From positions 248,001 to 312,000 of the forward strand of contig NZ_ULHE01000001.1 in NCBI RefSeq assembly GCF_900519355.1: 64,000 nt of DNA. The letters run 5' to 3'. This DNA comes from Corynebacterium lactis. Its GTDB lineage: Bacteria; Actinomycetota; Actinomycetes; Mycobacteriales; Mycobacteriaceae. Position 1 is the stretch's first letter. Every line of letters starts with the position of its first letter. Below, piece after piece: positions 7,882 to 19,898 of the stretch. The notes beneath the pieces were generated by a model. The model saw nothing but the letters and a program-made list of their open reading frames with translations. It did not search any database and had not been told where the DNA came from. The position numbers were made by a program, and so were the translations under genes.

Positions 7882-9543
7882 ATGACTTCCGCACAGTCTT
7901 CTTTGCAGCCGAATAACCAGCCCATCCTGGCCCAGACCGTCAACCTCGACGCCGTCGCCCATAACGTCGCAACCATTAAAGCGGCCGCGGGCGTCGACCA
8001 GTTCATGGCCGTGGTCAAGGCGGACGGCTACTCGCAGGGAGCTGCGCAGGTCGCCCGCGCCGCACTGGACGGTGGTGCGACCCAGTTGGGCGTCGCCACC
8101 ATCGACGAGGCGCTGTCCCTGCGAGGCGCCCTCAAAGCTTCGCTTGGCGACGCCCCCTCGGCCCCGATCCTCGCCTGGATCTGGGACGCGGCCGCGGCGG
8201 ACCTTCTCCGGCAGGCCGTGCGCGAGGGCATCGAGCTGGGCATCCCCTCTCTGGCCCACGCGGAGGCAGTGATCGCGGCGGGGCAGGCCGAGGGGCGGCG
8301 CCCGCGCGTGACCGTCATGGTCGACACCGGCCTGTCGCGCTCCGGAATCTCCATGGCCAACGGGGACTTCGCCGCCGCCGTGCCGGTCCTGGTCGGCATG
8401 CACGTCGGCGGGAAACTCCACATCACCGGCGCCTTCACCCACTACGCCTGCGCCGATGAGCTGGGGCATCCGAGCGTCGGCAAGCAGACGGAGAATTTCC
8501 GGGCGGCTATCGCGGCGCTGCGCGAGGCGGGGCTGAAGGACCTGGTCAACCACGCGGCGAACTCGCCGGCGGCGCTGGAGCTGCCGGATGCGGCGTTCGA
8601 TATGGTGCGCCCGGGGCTGGCGATTTACGGCGGTGAGCCGATCGCGGGCAAGAGCCACGGCCTGCGGCCGGTGATGCGCTGGGAGGCGTCGGTGGTGCTG
8701 GTCAAGAAGTTGCCTGCGGGCGAGTCCGTGTCTTACGGGCAGAGCTGGACTGCTCAGCGGGACACGACCATCGGCATCGTCCCCTGCGGCTACGCCGACG
8801 GCATGATGCGCTCGGCGTCCGGGAACTTCGAGGTCGAGATCGGCGGCAGGCGCTACCCGCAGATCGGCCGTGTGTGCATGGATCAGTTCGTGGTGGACCT
8901 CGGCCCGCAGTCGCAGGTCAAGGCGGGGGATACCGCCATTATCGTGGGCGACCCGGCTCTGGGGGAGCCCGGGCTGGACGACCTGGCGGAGGCCTCCGGC
9001 ACCATTAATTACGAGATTCTGACCGCGCCGAAGGGGCGCACGGTGCGCCGCTGGGTGCGCTCGCGCGTCGTCCCGACCGCCGAGGACATGCGCGCCCTCG
9101 GCGAGGAGATTGGCCGGACCCTGCGTGGAGGGGACCTGGTCATCATGGACGGCCCGCTGGGCGCCGGCAAGACCACCATGACACAGGGCATCGCGCGCGG
9201 CATGAACGTGCGCGGTCGCGTCACCTCGCCGACCTTCACCATCGCGCGGGAGCACCGCCCGCTGGAGGGCGGCGTGCCCCTGATCCACGTCGACGCCTAC
9301 CGCCTCTTCGGTGAGGAGGGGCCGGACTCCGGCACCGGCGTCGGTCAGGGTTCCGCCGAAGTCAGCGCCTTCGACGCCCTCGATTCGCTGGACCTGGACA
9401 CCGACCTGCAGGACAGTGTCGTCGTCGCCGAGTGGGGCGCGGGCCTGGCCGAGCAGCTCTCCGAGCGCTACCTGCGCGTCACCATCGACCGCTCGCGCGC
9501 CGACGACACCCGCGTGGTCACGTGGGCCTGGTCGCGTGGGTAA
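7882..9543 (+). CDS. alr: Fusion of alanine racemase and TsaE (tRNA t6A ATPase subunit)
   Basis: One 553-residue frame joins two enzymes. Residues 1 to about 390 are a PLP alanine racemase that makes D-alanine for peptidoglycan: AVVKADGYSQGA has the PLP lysine (K46), and GRVCMDQFVVD and the end motif TINYEILTAPKGRTVRRWV are typical. From about 400 the chain runs without stop into TsaE, with P-loop GPLGAGKTT (about 423-431), VTSPTFTIAREH and HVDAYRL, the ATPase of the t6A37 complex with TsaB and TsaD, both encoded downstream. In corynebacteria the two are usually adjacent genes; I see no sign of a missing stop. It carries a minus-strand GCTTGCCGACG copy (8475-8485). Confidence 0.93.
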   Translation: MTSAQSSLQPNNQPILAQTVNLDAVAHNVATIKAAAGVDQFMAVVKADGYSQGAAQVARAALDGGATQLGVATIDEALSLRGALKASLGDAPSAPILAWIWDAAAADLLRQAVREGIELGIPSLAHAEAVIAAGQAEGRRPRVTVMVDTGLSRSGISMANGDFAAAVPVLVGMHVGGKLHITGAFTHYACADELGHPSVGKQTENFRAAIAALREAGLKDLVNHAANSPAALELPDAAFDMVRPGLAIYGGEPIAGKSHGLRPVMRWEASVVLVKKLPAGESVSYGQSWTAQRDTTIGIVPCGYADGMMRSASGNFEVEIGGRRYPQIGRVCMDQFVVDLGPQSQVKAGDTAIIVGDPALGEPGLDDLAEASGTINYEILTAPKGRTVRRWVRSRVVPTAEDMRALGEEIGRTLRGGDLVIMDGPLGAGKTTMTQGIARGMNVRGRVTSPTFTIAREHRPLEGGVPLIHVDAYRLFGEEGPDSGTGVGQGSAEVSAFDALDSLDLDTDLQDSVVVAEWGAGLAEQLSERYLRVTIDRSRADDTRVVTWAWSRG

Positions 9544-9570
9544 CGAGGTCGCGTGGGTAAGGTACAACTC

Positions 9571-10227
9571 ATGAACATTCTCGCCGTAGACACCTCGACT
9601 CCGCAGGTCACCGCAGGAATCGTCCGGGTTGGCGCCGATGGCGACGTCGCTACGCTCGCCTCGCAGCTCCACCTCGACGCCCGCGCGCACAACGAGGTCC
9701 TGGTGCCGTTGATTCAGCAGGCGCTTGCCGACGCCGCCCTGGCCCCGGCGGACCTGGATGCGGTGGTCGTCGGCTGCGGCCCGGGGCCGTTTACGGGGCT
9801 TCGGGTCGGCATGGCGACAGCGGCCTCCTACGCCGATGCGCTGGGGATTGCCTGCCACGGCATCTGCAGCTTGGACGCGCTGGCCGCGGGCGCCGGCGAC
9901 GAGCTGGTCGTCACCGACGCCCGCCGCCGTGAGGTCTACTTCGCAGCCTACCGAGACGGCGAGCACGTATTCGGCCCCGCGGTGGCCAAGGCCTCCGATG
10001 TCCTGGGGCTTGTCGCCGAGCAGGTCCCGGGTTTTTCGCCCGAGGTTGCCCGCGGCAGCTTGGCCCACGCCGAGCAGGTGCTGCCCGGGAAGGCCGTCGA
10101 GGCGCTGCCGCAGCCTGCGGATATGGTCCGCGTCGCCGGTTTCGCCGACGGCACCCAGGAGGAACGCCCCGGCCCGCTGGTTCCCCTGTACCTGCGCGCC
10201 CGGACGCCGCGGTCCCGAAATCGATGA
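9571..10227 (+). CDS. tsaB: tRNA t6A biosynthesis protein TsaB
   Basis: A 218-residue ASKHA-fold paralogue of TsaD that scaffolds the threonylcarbamoyl-adenosine (t6A) tRNA modification complex. It starts MNILAVDTSTPQVTAGIV and has the typical GPGPFTGLRVGMATA segment. TsaB lacks its own catalytic site and works as a TsaB-TsaD dimer with TsaE. ATG 9571 is preferred over the upstream GTG 9553: the -10 TAAGGT (9558-9563) lies 7 bases before it and the family starts here. The gene follows alr-tsaE by 27 bases and precedes rimI by 16. Confidence 0.94.
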   Translation: MNILAVDTSTPQVTAGIVRVGADGDVATLASQLHLDARAHNEVLVPLIQQALADAALAPADLDAVVVGCGPGPFTGLRVGMATAASYADALGIACHGICSLDALAAGAGDELVVTDARRREVYFAAYRDGEHVFGPAVAKASDVLGLVAEQVPGFSPEVARGSLAHAEQVLPGKAVEALPQPADMVRVAGFADGTQEERPGPLVPLYLRARTPRSRNR

Positions 10228-10243
10228 GGTAGGGGCAACCGGC

Positions 10244-10747
10244 ATGTCGCAGCTAGAACCGGCAGACGTAAAACTCGTGCGCCTCGGCCCCTCGTATGCC
10301 GCAGCGTGCGCGGCCATCGAGGCCGAGCTTTTCGCAGGAGATGACCCGTGGCCCGAGGCCGCCTTCTTAGCGGAGCTTTCCAGCCCGAACAACTACTATG
10401 TTGGCGTCGTCAAGCGGGGCGAGGCTGGAGATGGCGACGAGCTCTGCGGTTATGGCGGCATCACGAAGCTGGGGCCTGCGGGTGCCGCGGAGTACGAGAT
10501 CCACACCATCGGCGTGGCGTCCGCGTGGCAGAGGCACGGGTTCGGCGCGGCGCTGATGGACGCGCTGATGGCGGCCGCGGCGGAAGATCCGGGGCCGGTG
10601 TTCCTGGAGGTGCGGACGGATAACGAGCCGGCAATCGCGATGTACGAAAAGTACGGCTTCGAGCACATGGGCTTGCGCAAGAACTACTACCCGGGCTCCG
10701 GCGCCGACGCCTTCACGATGTGCAGGCCCGCGGAATTGGCCGGGTGA
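10244..10747 (+). CDS. rimI: Ribosomal-protein-alanine N-acetyltransferase (RimI-like GNAT)
   Basis: A 167-residue GNAT acetyltransferase. HTIGVASAWQRHGFGAALMDALM holds the acetyl-CoA-binding Q/R-x-x-G-x-G/A motif; the C-terminal part FLEVRTDNEPAIAMYEKYGFEHMGLRKNYY is the usual RimI signature. RimI acetylates the N-terminus of ribosomal protein S18 in E. coli; actinobacterial RimI may act more widely. Start ATG 10244. Placing rimI between tsaB and tsaD is typical, but here tsaD is displaced by two inserted genes. A short inverted repeat (GGCCCAG/CTGGGCC, 10758-10812) follows. Confidence 0.92.
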   Translation: MSQLEPADVKLVRLGPSYAAACAAIEAELFAGDDPWPEAAFLAELSSPNNYYVGVVKRGEAGDGDELCGYGGITKLGPAGAAEYEIHTIGVASAWQRHGFGAALMDALMAAAAEDPGPVFLEVRTDNEPAIAMYEKYGFEHMGLRKNYYPGSGADAFTMCRPAELAG

Positions 10748-10818
10748 GGCCGAGTAGGGCCCAGATAGAACCAGGTAAAACGCTCTGTAACGATTCCGCA
10801 AATACTGGGCCATCTTTG

Positions 10819-10848
10819 TTGACGCACCACCTTTTTCCGGAGTAGACC
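10819..10848 (+). promoter_or_regulatory. Promoter of pqo
   Basis: -35 TTGACG (10819-10824) and -10 TAGACC (10843-10848) are separated by 18 bases; the GTG start lies 7 bases after the -10, so the transcript would be leaderless. pqo thus has its own promoter rather than reading through from rimI. Confidence 0.6.
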
Positions 10849-10855
10849 GGAACGC

Positions 10856-12592
10856 GTGTCTAAAACGTATGCTGAACAACTCGTAGAAACCCTCGAACGC
10901 CAAGGCGTCAAGCGCATTTTCGGCCTGGTCGGGGACAGCCTCAACCCGATTGTCGACGCCGTGCGGCAGTCCAACATCGAGTGGGTGCATGTTCGCAACG
11001 AGGAGGCGGCGGCGTTCGCGGCCGGCGCGGAATCGCTGGTCACCGGCGAGCTGGCCGTCTGTGCCGCCTCCTGCGGCCCGGGCAATACCCACCTGGTCCA
11101 GGGGCTTTATGACTCGCACCGCAACGGAGCCAAGGTCCTGGCCCTGGCCTCGCACATCCCCTCCCGCCAGATTGGCTCGAAGTACTTCCAGGAGACCCAC
11201 CCGGAGGCCCTGTTCGCCGAGTGCTCCGGCTACTGCGAGATGGTCAACTCCGCCGAGCAGGGCGGCGTGATCCTGCACCACGCCATTCAGTCGACCATGT
11301 CCGGCCACGGCGTCTCCGTCCTGGTCCTGCCCGGCGACATCACCACCCACGAGGTCGAAAACGACGACTACGTCACCTCCACCATCAGCCGGGGCCGCCC
11401 CGTCGTCTACCCCGACGCCGCCGAGGCCGCCGCGCTTGCCGACGCCATCAATGCGGCGAAAACCGTTACCCTCTTTTGCGGCGCCGGCGTGAAGGACGCT
11501 CGCGAGCAGGTCCTGGCTCTGGCAGAGAAGATTAAGGCCCCGGTAGGCCACGCCCTCGGCGGGAAGATGTACATCCAGTACGACAACCCCTTCGACGTCG
11601 GCATGTCGGGCCTGCTCGGCTACGGCGCCTGCCACGATGCCTCCAACGACGCGGACCTGCTCATCCTGCTCGGCACCGACTTTCCCTACAACGACTTCCT
11701 GCCGAAGAACAACGTCGCGCAGGTCGACATCGACGGCCGCGCCATCGGGCGCCGCACCACGGTGAAGTACCCGGTCGTCGGCGACGTGGCCGCGACCATC
11801 GAGACGATCCTGCCGCACGTGGAGGAGAAGACCGACCGGAAGTTCCTGGACAAGCAGCTCCGCAACCACGAGCGACTGCTCAGCCACGTCATCGAGGCAT
11901 ACACCCACAACGTGGAGAAGATGAAGCCAATCCACCCGGAGTACGTCGCGGACCTGATTGATCAGTACGCAGCTGACGACGCCGTCTTCACCGTCGACAC
12001 CGGCATGTGCAACGTCTGGGCGGCGCGCTACATCACGCCGAACGGCAAGCGCGAGCAGATCGGTTCCTTCCGGCACGGCACCATGGCCAACGCGCTGTCC
12101 CAGGCCATCGGCGCGCAGGCGGCCGACCGCGGCCGCCAGGTCATCACCTTCAACGGCGACGGTGGCATGTCGATGCTGCTGGGCGAGCTGATTACGGTGA
12201 AGCAGCACAACCTGCCCGTGAAGATGTTCGTCTTCAACAATTCCTCGCTGGGCATGGTCAAGCTGGAGATGCTGGTCCAGGGGCTGCCCGAACACGAGAC
12301 CGACCACGACCAGGTCAACTACGCCGAGATTGCCGAGGCCATCGGCATCAAGCACTTCCGCATCGAGGACCCGAAGGACGCCTCGCGCATCATCCAGGAG
12401 GCGCTCGCCTACGACGGCCCGGTCCTGGTCGATATGGTCACCGACCCGAACGCCCTGTCCATCCCGGCGAACATCACCTGGGAGATGCTGATGGGCTTCT
12501 CCAAGGCCGCGACCCGCACCGTCTTCGGCGGTGGCGTCGGCCAGATGATCAACATGGCGCGGTCGAACCTGCGCAACATCCCGAGGCCCTAG
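10856..12592 (+). CDS. pqo: Pyruvate:quinone oxidoreductase (pyruvate dehydrogenase, PoxB type)
   Basis: Oxidises pyruvate to acetate and CO2 and gives electrons to the membrane quinone pool, using TPP and FAD. The 578 residues show the TPP-enzyme order: N-terminal PYR domain with the activating Glu (VRNEEAAAFAAGAES), central FAD-binding domain (GVKDAREQV, GTDFPYND), and C-terminal PP domain with GDGGMSMLLGELITVKQHNLP up to NN, the Mg-TPP motif. The C-terminal 25 residues could bind lipid, as in E. coli PoxB. The start is a GTG with no ribosome binding site. It sits between rimI and tsaD, an unusual place, and carries a GCTTGCCGACG copy. Confidence 0.93.
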   Translation: MSKTYAEQLVETLERQGVKRIFGLVGDSLNPIVDAVRQSNIEWVHVRNEEAAAFAAGAESLVTGELAVCAASCGPGNTHLVQGLYDSHRNGAKVLALASHIPSRQIGSKYFQETHPEALFAECSGYCEMVNSAEQGGVILHHAIQSTMSGHGVSVLVLPGDITTHEVENDDYVTSTISRGRPVVYPDAAEAAALADAINAAKTVTLFCGAGVKDAREQVLALAEKIKAPVGHALGGKMYIQYDNPFDVGMSGLLGYGACHDASNDADLLILLGTDFPYNDFLPKNNVAQVDIDGRAIGRRTTVKYPVVGDVAATIETILPHVEEKTDRKFLDKQLRNHERLLSHVIEAYTHNVEKMKPIHPEYVADLIDQYAADDAVFTVDTGMCNVWAARYITPNGKREQIGSFRHGTMANALSQAIGAQAADRGRQVITFNGDGGMSMLLGELITVKQHNLPVKMFVFNNSSLGMVKLEMLVQGLPEHETDHDQVNYAEIAEAIGIKHFRIEDPKDASRIIQEALAYDGPVLVDMVTDPNALSIPANITWEMLMGFSKAATRTVFGGGVGQMINMARSNLRNIPRP

Positions 12593-12666
12593 CTGGCGCC
12601 AGAGCTAGTGCAGGGCCGGGGGTAGTGGCCCCGAGATGCGGGGCTACCGTGCGTGGGGTACCTGTA

Positions 12667-13101
12667 ATGCCCATGACTAAAGGATTTCTCGTCAACCCCG
12701 ATCTGACTCACCGCGTCGTCGACTTCGAGCTCGATGCCGCCGCGGCCTTCCTCGGCGGGGCCTCCACTGACCGCGTCTCCGTCGCCTTCCAGGAGGACGG
12801 TAGCCAGTACGCGGCCCTGTTTAGCGCCAACGCCAAGGCCGAAGGTGCGGAGCCCAACCCGGTCGCATCCCTCGGCCGCAATGAGGCCGCCACGGGCAAC
12901 TCGGCCTTCTTCTCGGACCCGACGACGGCGATTTGCGGCCCCGTGATTTTCGTCGATGCGCAGGGGCAGGACATCACCGACGCCGAGATCGACAAGGTCA
13001 AGCACGGCATGCGCGCAGTGCGCCACTATCGGGACGATTACCCGGAGGAGTTCGCGCTCTGGCGCGGCGCGGTGATGAACCTCGGCAGACTGGAGATCTA
13101 G
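12667..13101 (+). CDS. Conserved hypothetical protein
   Basis: A 144-residue soluble protein ([31 protein letters not shown]...). No signal peptide or membrane segment. The start could be ATG 12667 or ATG 12673. The composition is acidic, with segments [58 protein letters not shown] that resemble a compact alpha/beta domain. I recognise no family. It lies 74 bases after pqo and 52 before tsaD; a shared job with either is not evident. Confidence 0.7.
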   Translation: MPMTKGFLVNPDLTHRVVDFELDAAAAFLGGASTDRVSVAFQEDGSQYAALFSANAKAEGAEPNPVASLGRNEAATGNSAFFSDPTTAICGPVIFVDAQGQDITDAEIDKVKHGMRAVRHYRDDYPEEFALWRGAVMNLGRLEI

Positions 13102-13153
13102 CTGCTTTAGCCATTGCAGTGTCGGCAAGCGCCAGCTAGTAGCATCTTTAGTC

Positions 13154-14245
13154 ATGACAGAGATGACCCTGCTGGCGATTGAAAGCTCCTGCGATGAGAC
13201 CGGAGCGGCCGTGATGCGAATGCGCTTCGACGACGGCGCCACCAGTGGCGTGCCGCAGGTCGAGGTCCTCTCGAACGTCGTTGCTTCCTCCATGGAACAG
13301 CACGCCCGCTTCGGTGGCGTCGTCCCGGAGATTGCCTCACGCGCTCATCTTGAGGCCCTGCAGCCGGTCGTGCGCCAGGCCCGAGCGGAGGCTGCCGAGG
13401 CCCTGGAGCTGGAGCCGGGGAAGCAGTTCATCCCCGACGCCGTTGCCGCCACGGTTGGCCCGGGCCTCGCCGGAGCTCTCCTGGTCGGCTCGGCGGGCGC
13501 CAAGGCCTACGCCGCCGCCTGGGGCGTTCCTTTCTACGGCATCAATCACCTGGGCGGGCACGTGGCCGTCGGCGTGCTCGATGGCGCCGACCTGTCCAAC
13601 GCCGTCGCCCTGCTGGTCTCTGGCGGGCACACGCAGTTGCTCCGCGTCCGTGGCGAGGGGCGGCCGATGGAGGAGCTCGGCTCCACGCTTGACGACGCCG
13701 CGGGGGAGGCCTACGACAAGGTCGCGCGCCTGCTCGGCCTCGGTTATCCAGGTGGCCCCGTCATCGATCGCCTGGCGAAGCAGGGCGACCGCAAGGCCAT
13801 TGCTTTCCCGCGCGCGATGATGCGACAGCAGGACGCCCGCTATGACTTTTCCTTCTCCGGTCTGAAGACGGCCGTCGCACGCTATGTCGAGGCCGCGGAG
13901 CGCGAGGGGCGCGAGTACTCGGTCGAGGACGTGTGCGCTTCCTTCCAGGAGGCCGTGTGTGACGTGCTGACAAAGAAGGCCATCCGTGCCGCGCAGGACG
14001 TCGGTGCCGACACGCTGCTGCTCGGTGGCGGCGTGGCTGCAAACTCCCGCTTGCGTGAGCTGGCGGCCGCGCGGGCCACCTCGGCCGGCATAACACTGCA
14101 CGTGCCGCCGATGAAGCTCTGCACTGATAACGGAGTCATGATCGGAGCTGCAGCCGCTTACTTGATCGCGGACGGTGCCCAGCCCTCCGGTTACGATTGT
14201 CCGACCGACCCGTCCATGCCGGTAGAGGAGCCGATTTTCGCATGA
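13154..14245 (+). CDS. tsaD: tRNA N6-adenosine threonylcarbamoyltransferase
   Basis: The catalytic subunit of t6A37 tRNA modification (Kae1/Gcp/TsaD family); it transfers threonylcarbamoyl from TC-AMP to A37 of ANN-decoding tRNAs. The 363 residues start [20 protein letters not shown]. Metal-binding histidines are in the ASRAHLEAL and INHLGGH segments; [34 protein letters not shown] and [12 protein letters not shown] are family motifs. The -10 TAGCAT (13140-13145) is 8 bases before the ATG. The TGA overlaps the next start codon (ATGA), so the next gene is translationally coupled. Confidence 0.96.
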   Translation: MTEMTLLAIESSCDETGAAVMRMRFDDGATSGVPQVEVLSNVVASSMEQHARFGGVVPEIASRAHLEALQPVVRQARAEAAEALELEPGKQFIPDAVAATVGPGLAGALLVGSAGAKAYAAAWGVPFYGINHLGGHVAVGVLDGADLSNAVALLVSGGHTQLLRVRGEGRPMEELGSTLDDAAGEAYDKVARLLGLGYPGGPVIDRLAKQGDRKAIAFPRAMMRQQDARYDFSFSGLKTAVARYVEAAEREGREYSVEDVCASFQEAVCDVLTKKAIRAAQDVGADTLLLGGGVAANSRLRELAAARATSAGITLHVPPMKLCTDNGVMIGAAAAYLIADGAQPSGYDCPTDPSMPVEEPIFA

Positions 14246-15147
14246 GCGACAACTTCGATCTCCGGGAATTTCAGACCGAGCCGGAGTCAGGCCCGGAGCT
14301 CCCCAAAAAGAAGCAGGGCGCATTGTGGGCGCTGCTGGTCATCCTTCTTATCGTGATCGGTCTCATCGCGGCTGGCATCTACTTGGGCATCAACGGGTGG
14401 GGCAAGGGGACAGGATCGGAGACGGCAGCTTCGGCGGGAGCCTCGACCTCCAAGCGCACCACGACAGTGACGAAAACTGCGACAGAGACTTCGGAAAAGA
14501 AGTCGTCGAAGGAGGATAGGTGCGCGCCGGAAGTCCTGAATTCCGCTCGCGCTAAAGACCTCGTTGTGAAGTATTGCGACGGTGAATGGGCTCACTGGGG
14601 TGTCTATCAGACCGGTGCTCGGCGCGTTCAAAGGTGGAACGGGGCAGTGTGGGTTGATTACGAGCCTCACGGGATGCTCAAATACGGCAGCTTCGCATGC
14701 TTCGACCTTGACCGCGCGCGGCGGGACGGTGTGCCCGCGGCTATTCGGAGTGAACTTTTGGAGTGTGACTCCGATGCGTCGGCGAGTACTAAAACTTCGG
14801 CGGCTACAACATCGACTACTACGGCAACCAGGACTAGCACTGCTGCTAAACAGAGCTCTGCTCAAGACCGCTGCTCTCCGGAAATGTTCCCGAAGTCGCG
14901 AATTAGCTCAGAATCGGATCCTGATTTGGGCAAGACGGTTGTCAAGGCTTGCGATGGTGAGTGGGCGCTGTGGGGTGTGTACGGCGTGGGCGGATTTGTC
15001 CTGAGCAAGTGGGATGGGTCTCAGTGGCAAGATTATGATCGCTTCACCGAAAGCCAAACCCATGACGAAGCGTGTACAAGTCTTGAAAGGGCGAAGAGAG
15101 ACGGCTTGTCAGATTCCATGAGCGAAACCATCGAGCCTTGCGGCTAA
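14242..15147 (+). CDS. Membrane-anchored protein with two tandem repeat domains
   Basis: A 301-residue protein of unknown function. Residues 1-25 are cytoplasmic; about 26-48 form one membrane helix ([20 protein letters not shown]); then a Ser/Thr-rich linker. Two related extracytoplasmic domains of about 90 residues follow, each starting DRC-x-PE and sharing [15 protein letters not shown] / [15 protein letters not shown], a W-x-G-x-x-W-x-DY segment, and ERAKRDG / DRARRDG near the end. Each has three or four Cys that could form disulfides. The repeats are separated by a second Ser/Thr linker. The start overlaps the tsaD stop (ATGA). An internal duplication is evident; I do not recognise the domain. 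Confidence 0.8.
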   Translation: MSDNFDLREFQTEPESGPELPKKKQGALWALLVILLIVIGLIAAGIYLGINGWGKGTGSETAASAGASTSKRTTTVTKTATETSEKKSSKEDRCAPEVLNSARAKDLVVKYCDGEWAHWGVYQTGARRVQRWNGAVWVDYEPHGMLKYGSFACFDLDRARRDGVPAAIRSELLECDSDASASTKTSAATTSTTTATRTSTAAKQSSAQDRCSPEMFPKSRISSESDPDLGKTVVKACDGEWALWGVYGVGGFVLSKWDGSQWQDYDRFTESQTHDEACTSLERAKRDGLSDSMSETIEPCG

Positions 15148-15168
15148 TTTCCTTTGCACTCGTTCTTG

Positions 15169-15197
15169 TTGAGTGTTAGCACTCGCGAGGGTAGAGT
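15169..15197 (+). promoter_or_regulatory. groES promoter
   Basis: -35 TTGAGT (15169-15174) and -10 TAGAGT (15192-15197) are separated by 17 bases and overlap the CIRCE operator, so bound HrcA would block RNA polymerase. The mRNA has a leader of about 100 bases. Confidence 0.8.
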
Positions 15198-15202
15198 GCT
15201 AA
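15176..15202. promoter_or_regulatory. CIRCE operator (HrcA binding site)
   Basis: TTAGCACTC, nine bases, then GAGTGCTAA: a perfect match to the CIRCE consensus, the site of the heat-shock repressor HrcA. It lies within the groES promoter. Confidence 0.97.
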
Positions 15203-15308
15203 GGAAGGTTGTTTGACACACAGTTGTTCACCCGCGACGACGGCTGTGCACGGAAAACCAACCGGCACAAAGAACATCAAACATAACGCATGCATGGAGG
15301 AATTCATC

Positions 15309-15608
15309 GTGGCGAACGTCAACATCAAGCCGCTGGAGGACCGCGTCCTCGTCAAGATCAACGAGGCGGAGACCACCACCGCATCCGGCCTGGTTATCCC
15401 GGACTCCGCTAAGGAAAAGCCGCAGGAGGCCACCGTTATCGCTGTTGGCCCGGGTCGTTGGGCTGACGACGATGACCGTATTCCGATGGACGTCAAGGAG
15501 GGTGACGTTGTCATCTTCTCCAAGTACGGCGGAACCGAGCTGAAGTACGGCGGCGAGGAGTACCTGCTCCTGTCCCAGCGCGACATCCTGGCTGTCATCG
15601 AGAACTAA
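15309..15608 (+). CDS. groES: Co-chaperonin GroES (Cpn10)
   Basis: The 99-residue lid of the GroEL chaperonin. It starts GTG (15309), 8 bases after GGAGG (15296-15300), giving [21 protein letters not shown]; the longer upstream reading lacks family similarity. The mobile loop ([19 protein letters not shown]) and the C-terminal [16 protein letters not shown] are typical. It forms a heat-shock operon with groEL 18 bases downstream under CIRCE/HrcA control. Confidence 0.97.
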   Translation: MANVNIKPLEDRVLVKINEAETTTASGLVIPDSAKEKPQEATVIAVGPGRWADDDDRIPMDVKEGDVVIFSKYGGTELKYGGEEYLLLSQRDILAVIEN

Positions 15609-17240
<1,632 letters not shown>

Positions 17241-17296
17241 CGCGTGGTTTAGCGGGATAAACCATTTCCGCAAAATACTCCGTGAAATAGCAAGAA

Positions 17297-17332
17297 GCCT
17301 CCGCTGGGGAAGAATTCCTGGCGGAGGTTTTT
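17297..17332 (+). terminator. Terminator after groEL
   Basis: GCCTCCGC pairs with GCGGAGGT, followed by a T-run (TTTTT). It lies 57 bases after the groEL stop and just before the end of the convergent whiB gene. Confidence 0.8.
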
Positions 17333-17341
17333 CGCGTGGTG

Positions 17342-17653
17342 CTAGCCGGCGGTGACGAGCACGCGCTCGCGCTCGCGTGGGCGGGAACGGAGGAGTTCGT
17401 TGCGCTCGGACTCGCTCATGCCACCCCAGATTCCGTAGGGCTCGCCGACGGTGAGGGCGTGCTCTCGGCACTGCTCGAGGACAGGGCAGGAGCGGCAGAT
17501 GGCCTTCGCGCGAGCTTCGCGCAGACTGCGGGCGCGCCCGCGCTCACCCTCCGGGTGGAAGAAAGTCGCGGAGTCCGCCCCGCGGCAGGAGCCGTGCAAC
17601 TGCCAATCCCACAGATCTGCGTTCGGCCCGGGCAGGTGATCGATGTACGTCAT
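17342..17653 (-). CDS. whiB3: WhiB-family Fe-S transcription factor (WhiB3 position)
   Basis: A 103-residue actinobacterial redox regulator. Four cysteines, C23, C53, C56 and C62 (SCRGAD; CRSCPVLEQC), bind a [4Fe-4S] cluster; the GIWGG turn (74-78) contacts the sigma factor and the Arg-rich end (RSRPRERER) binds DNA. The place next to groEL and near guaB matches WhiB3 of mycobacteria and corynebacteria, which is the basis for the symbol. It converges with groEL. The sigD-rsdA pair that normally follows is absent. Confidence 0.9.
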   Translation of the reverse strand: MTYIDHLPGPNADLWDWQLHGSCRGADSATFFHPEGERGRARSLREARAKAICRSCPVLEQCREHALTVGEPYGIWGGMSESERNELLRSRPRERERVLVTAG

Positions 17654-17790
17654 CGGAACTGAAGTCTCCTCACAAACACTTTTCTGTCAGTGAGCCCCAG
17701 TCTGAAAAACGTCTATGAACGGTTGGTAAACCGAAGGAGACAACTCGGGGTATTCGCGGAACAATTCCGACGAACTTTTTCGGAGCTGAC

Positions 17791-19846
<2,056 letters not shown>

Positions 19847-19898
19847 GATGTAGCGGTTGGAAAGTTTTCCTATTTGAAAGGGCATGTGAGTAAAACTC

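Noticed and set aside
7828..10392. 854-codon open frame antisense to alr-tsaE and tsaB
   Set aside because: Arg/Gly/His-rich shadow of high-G+C genes on the other strand; no recognisable protein.
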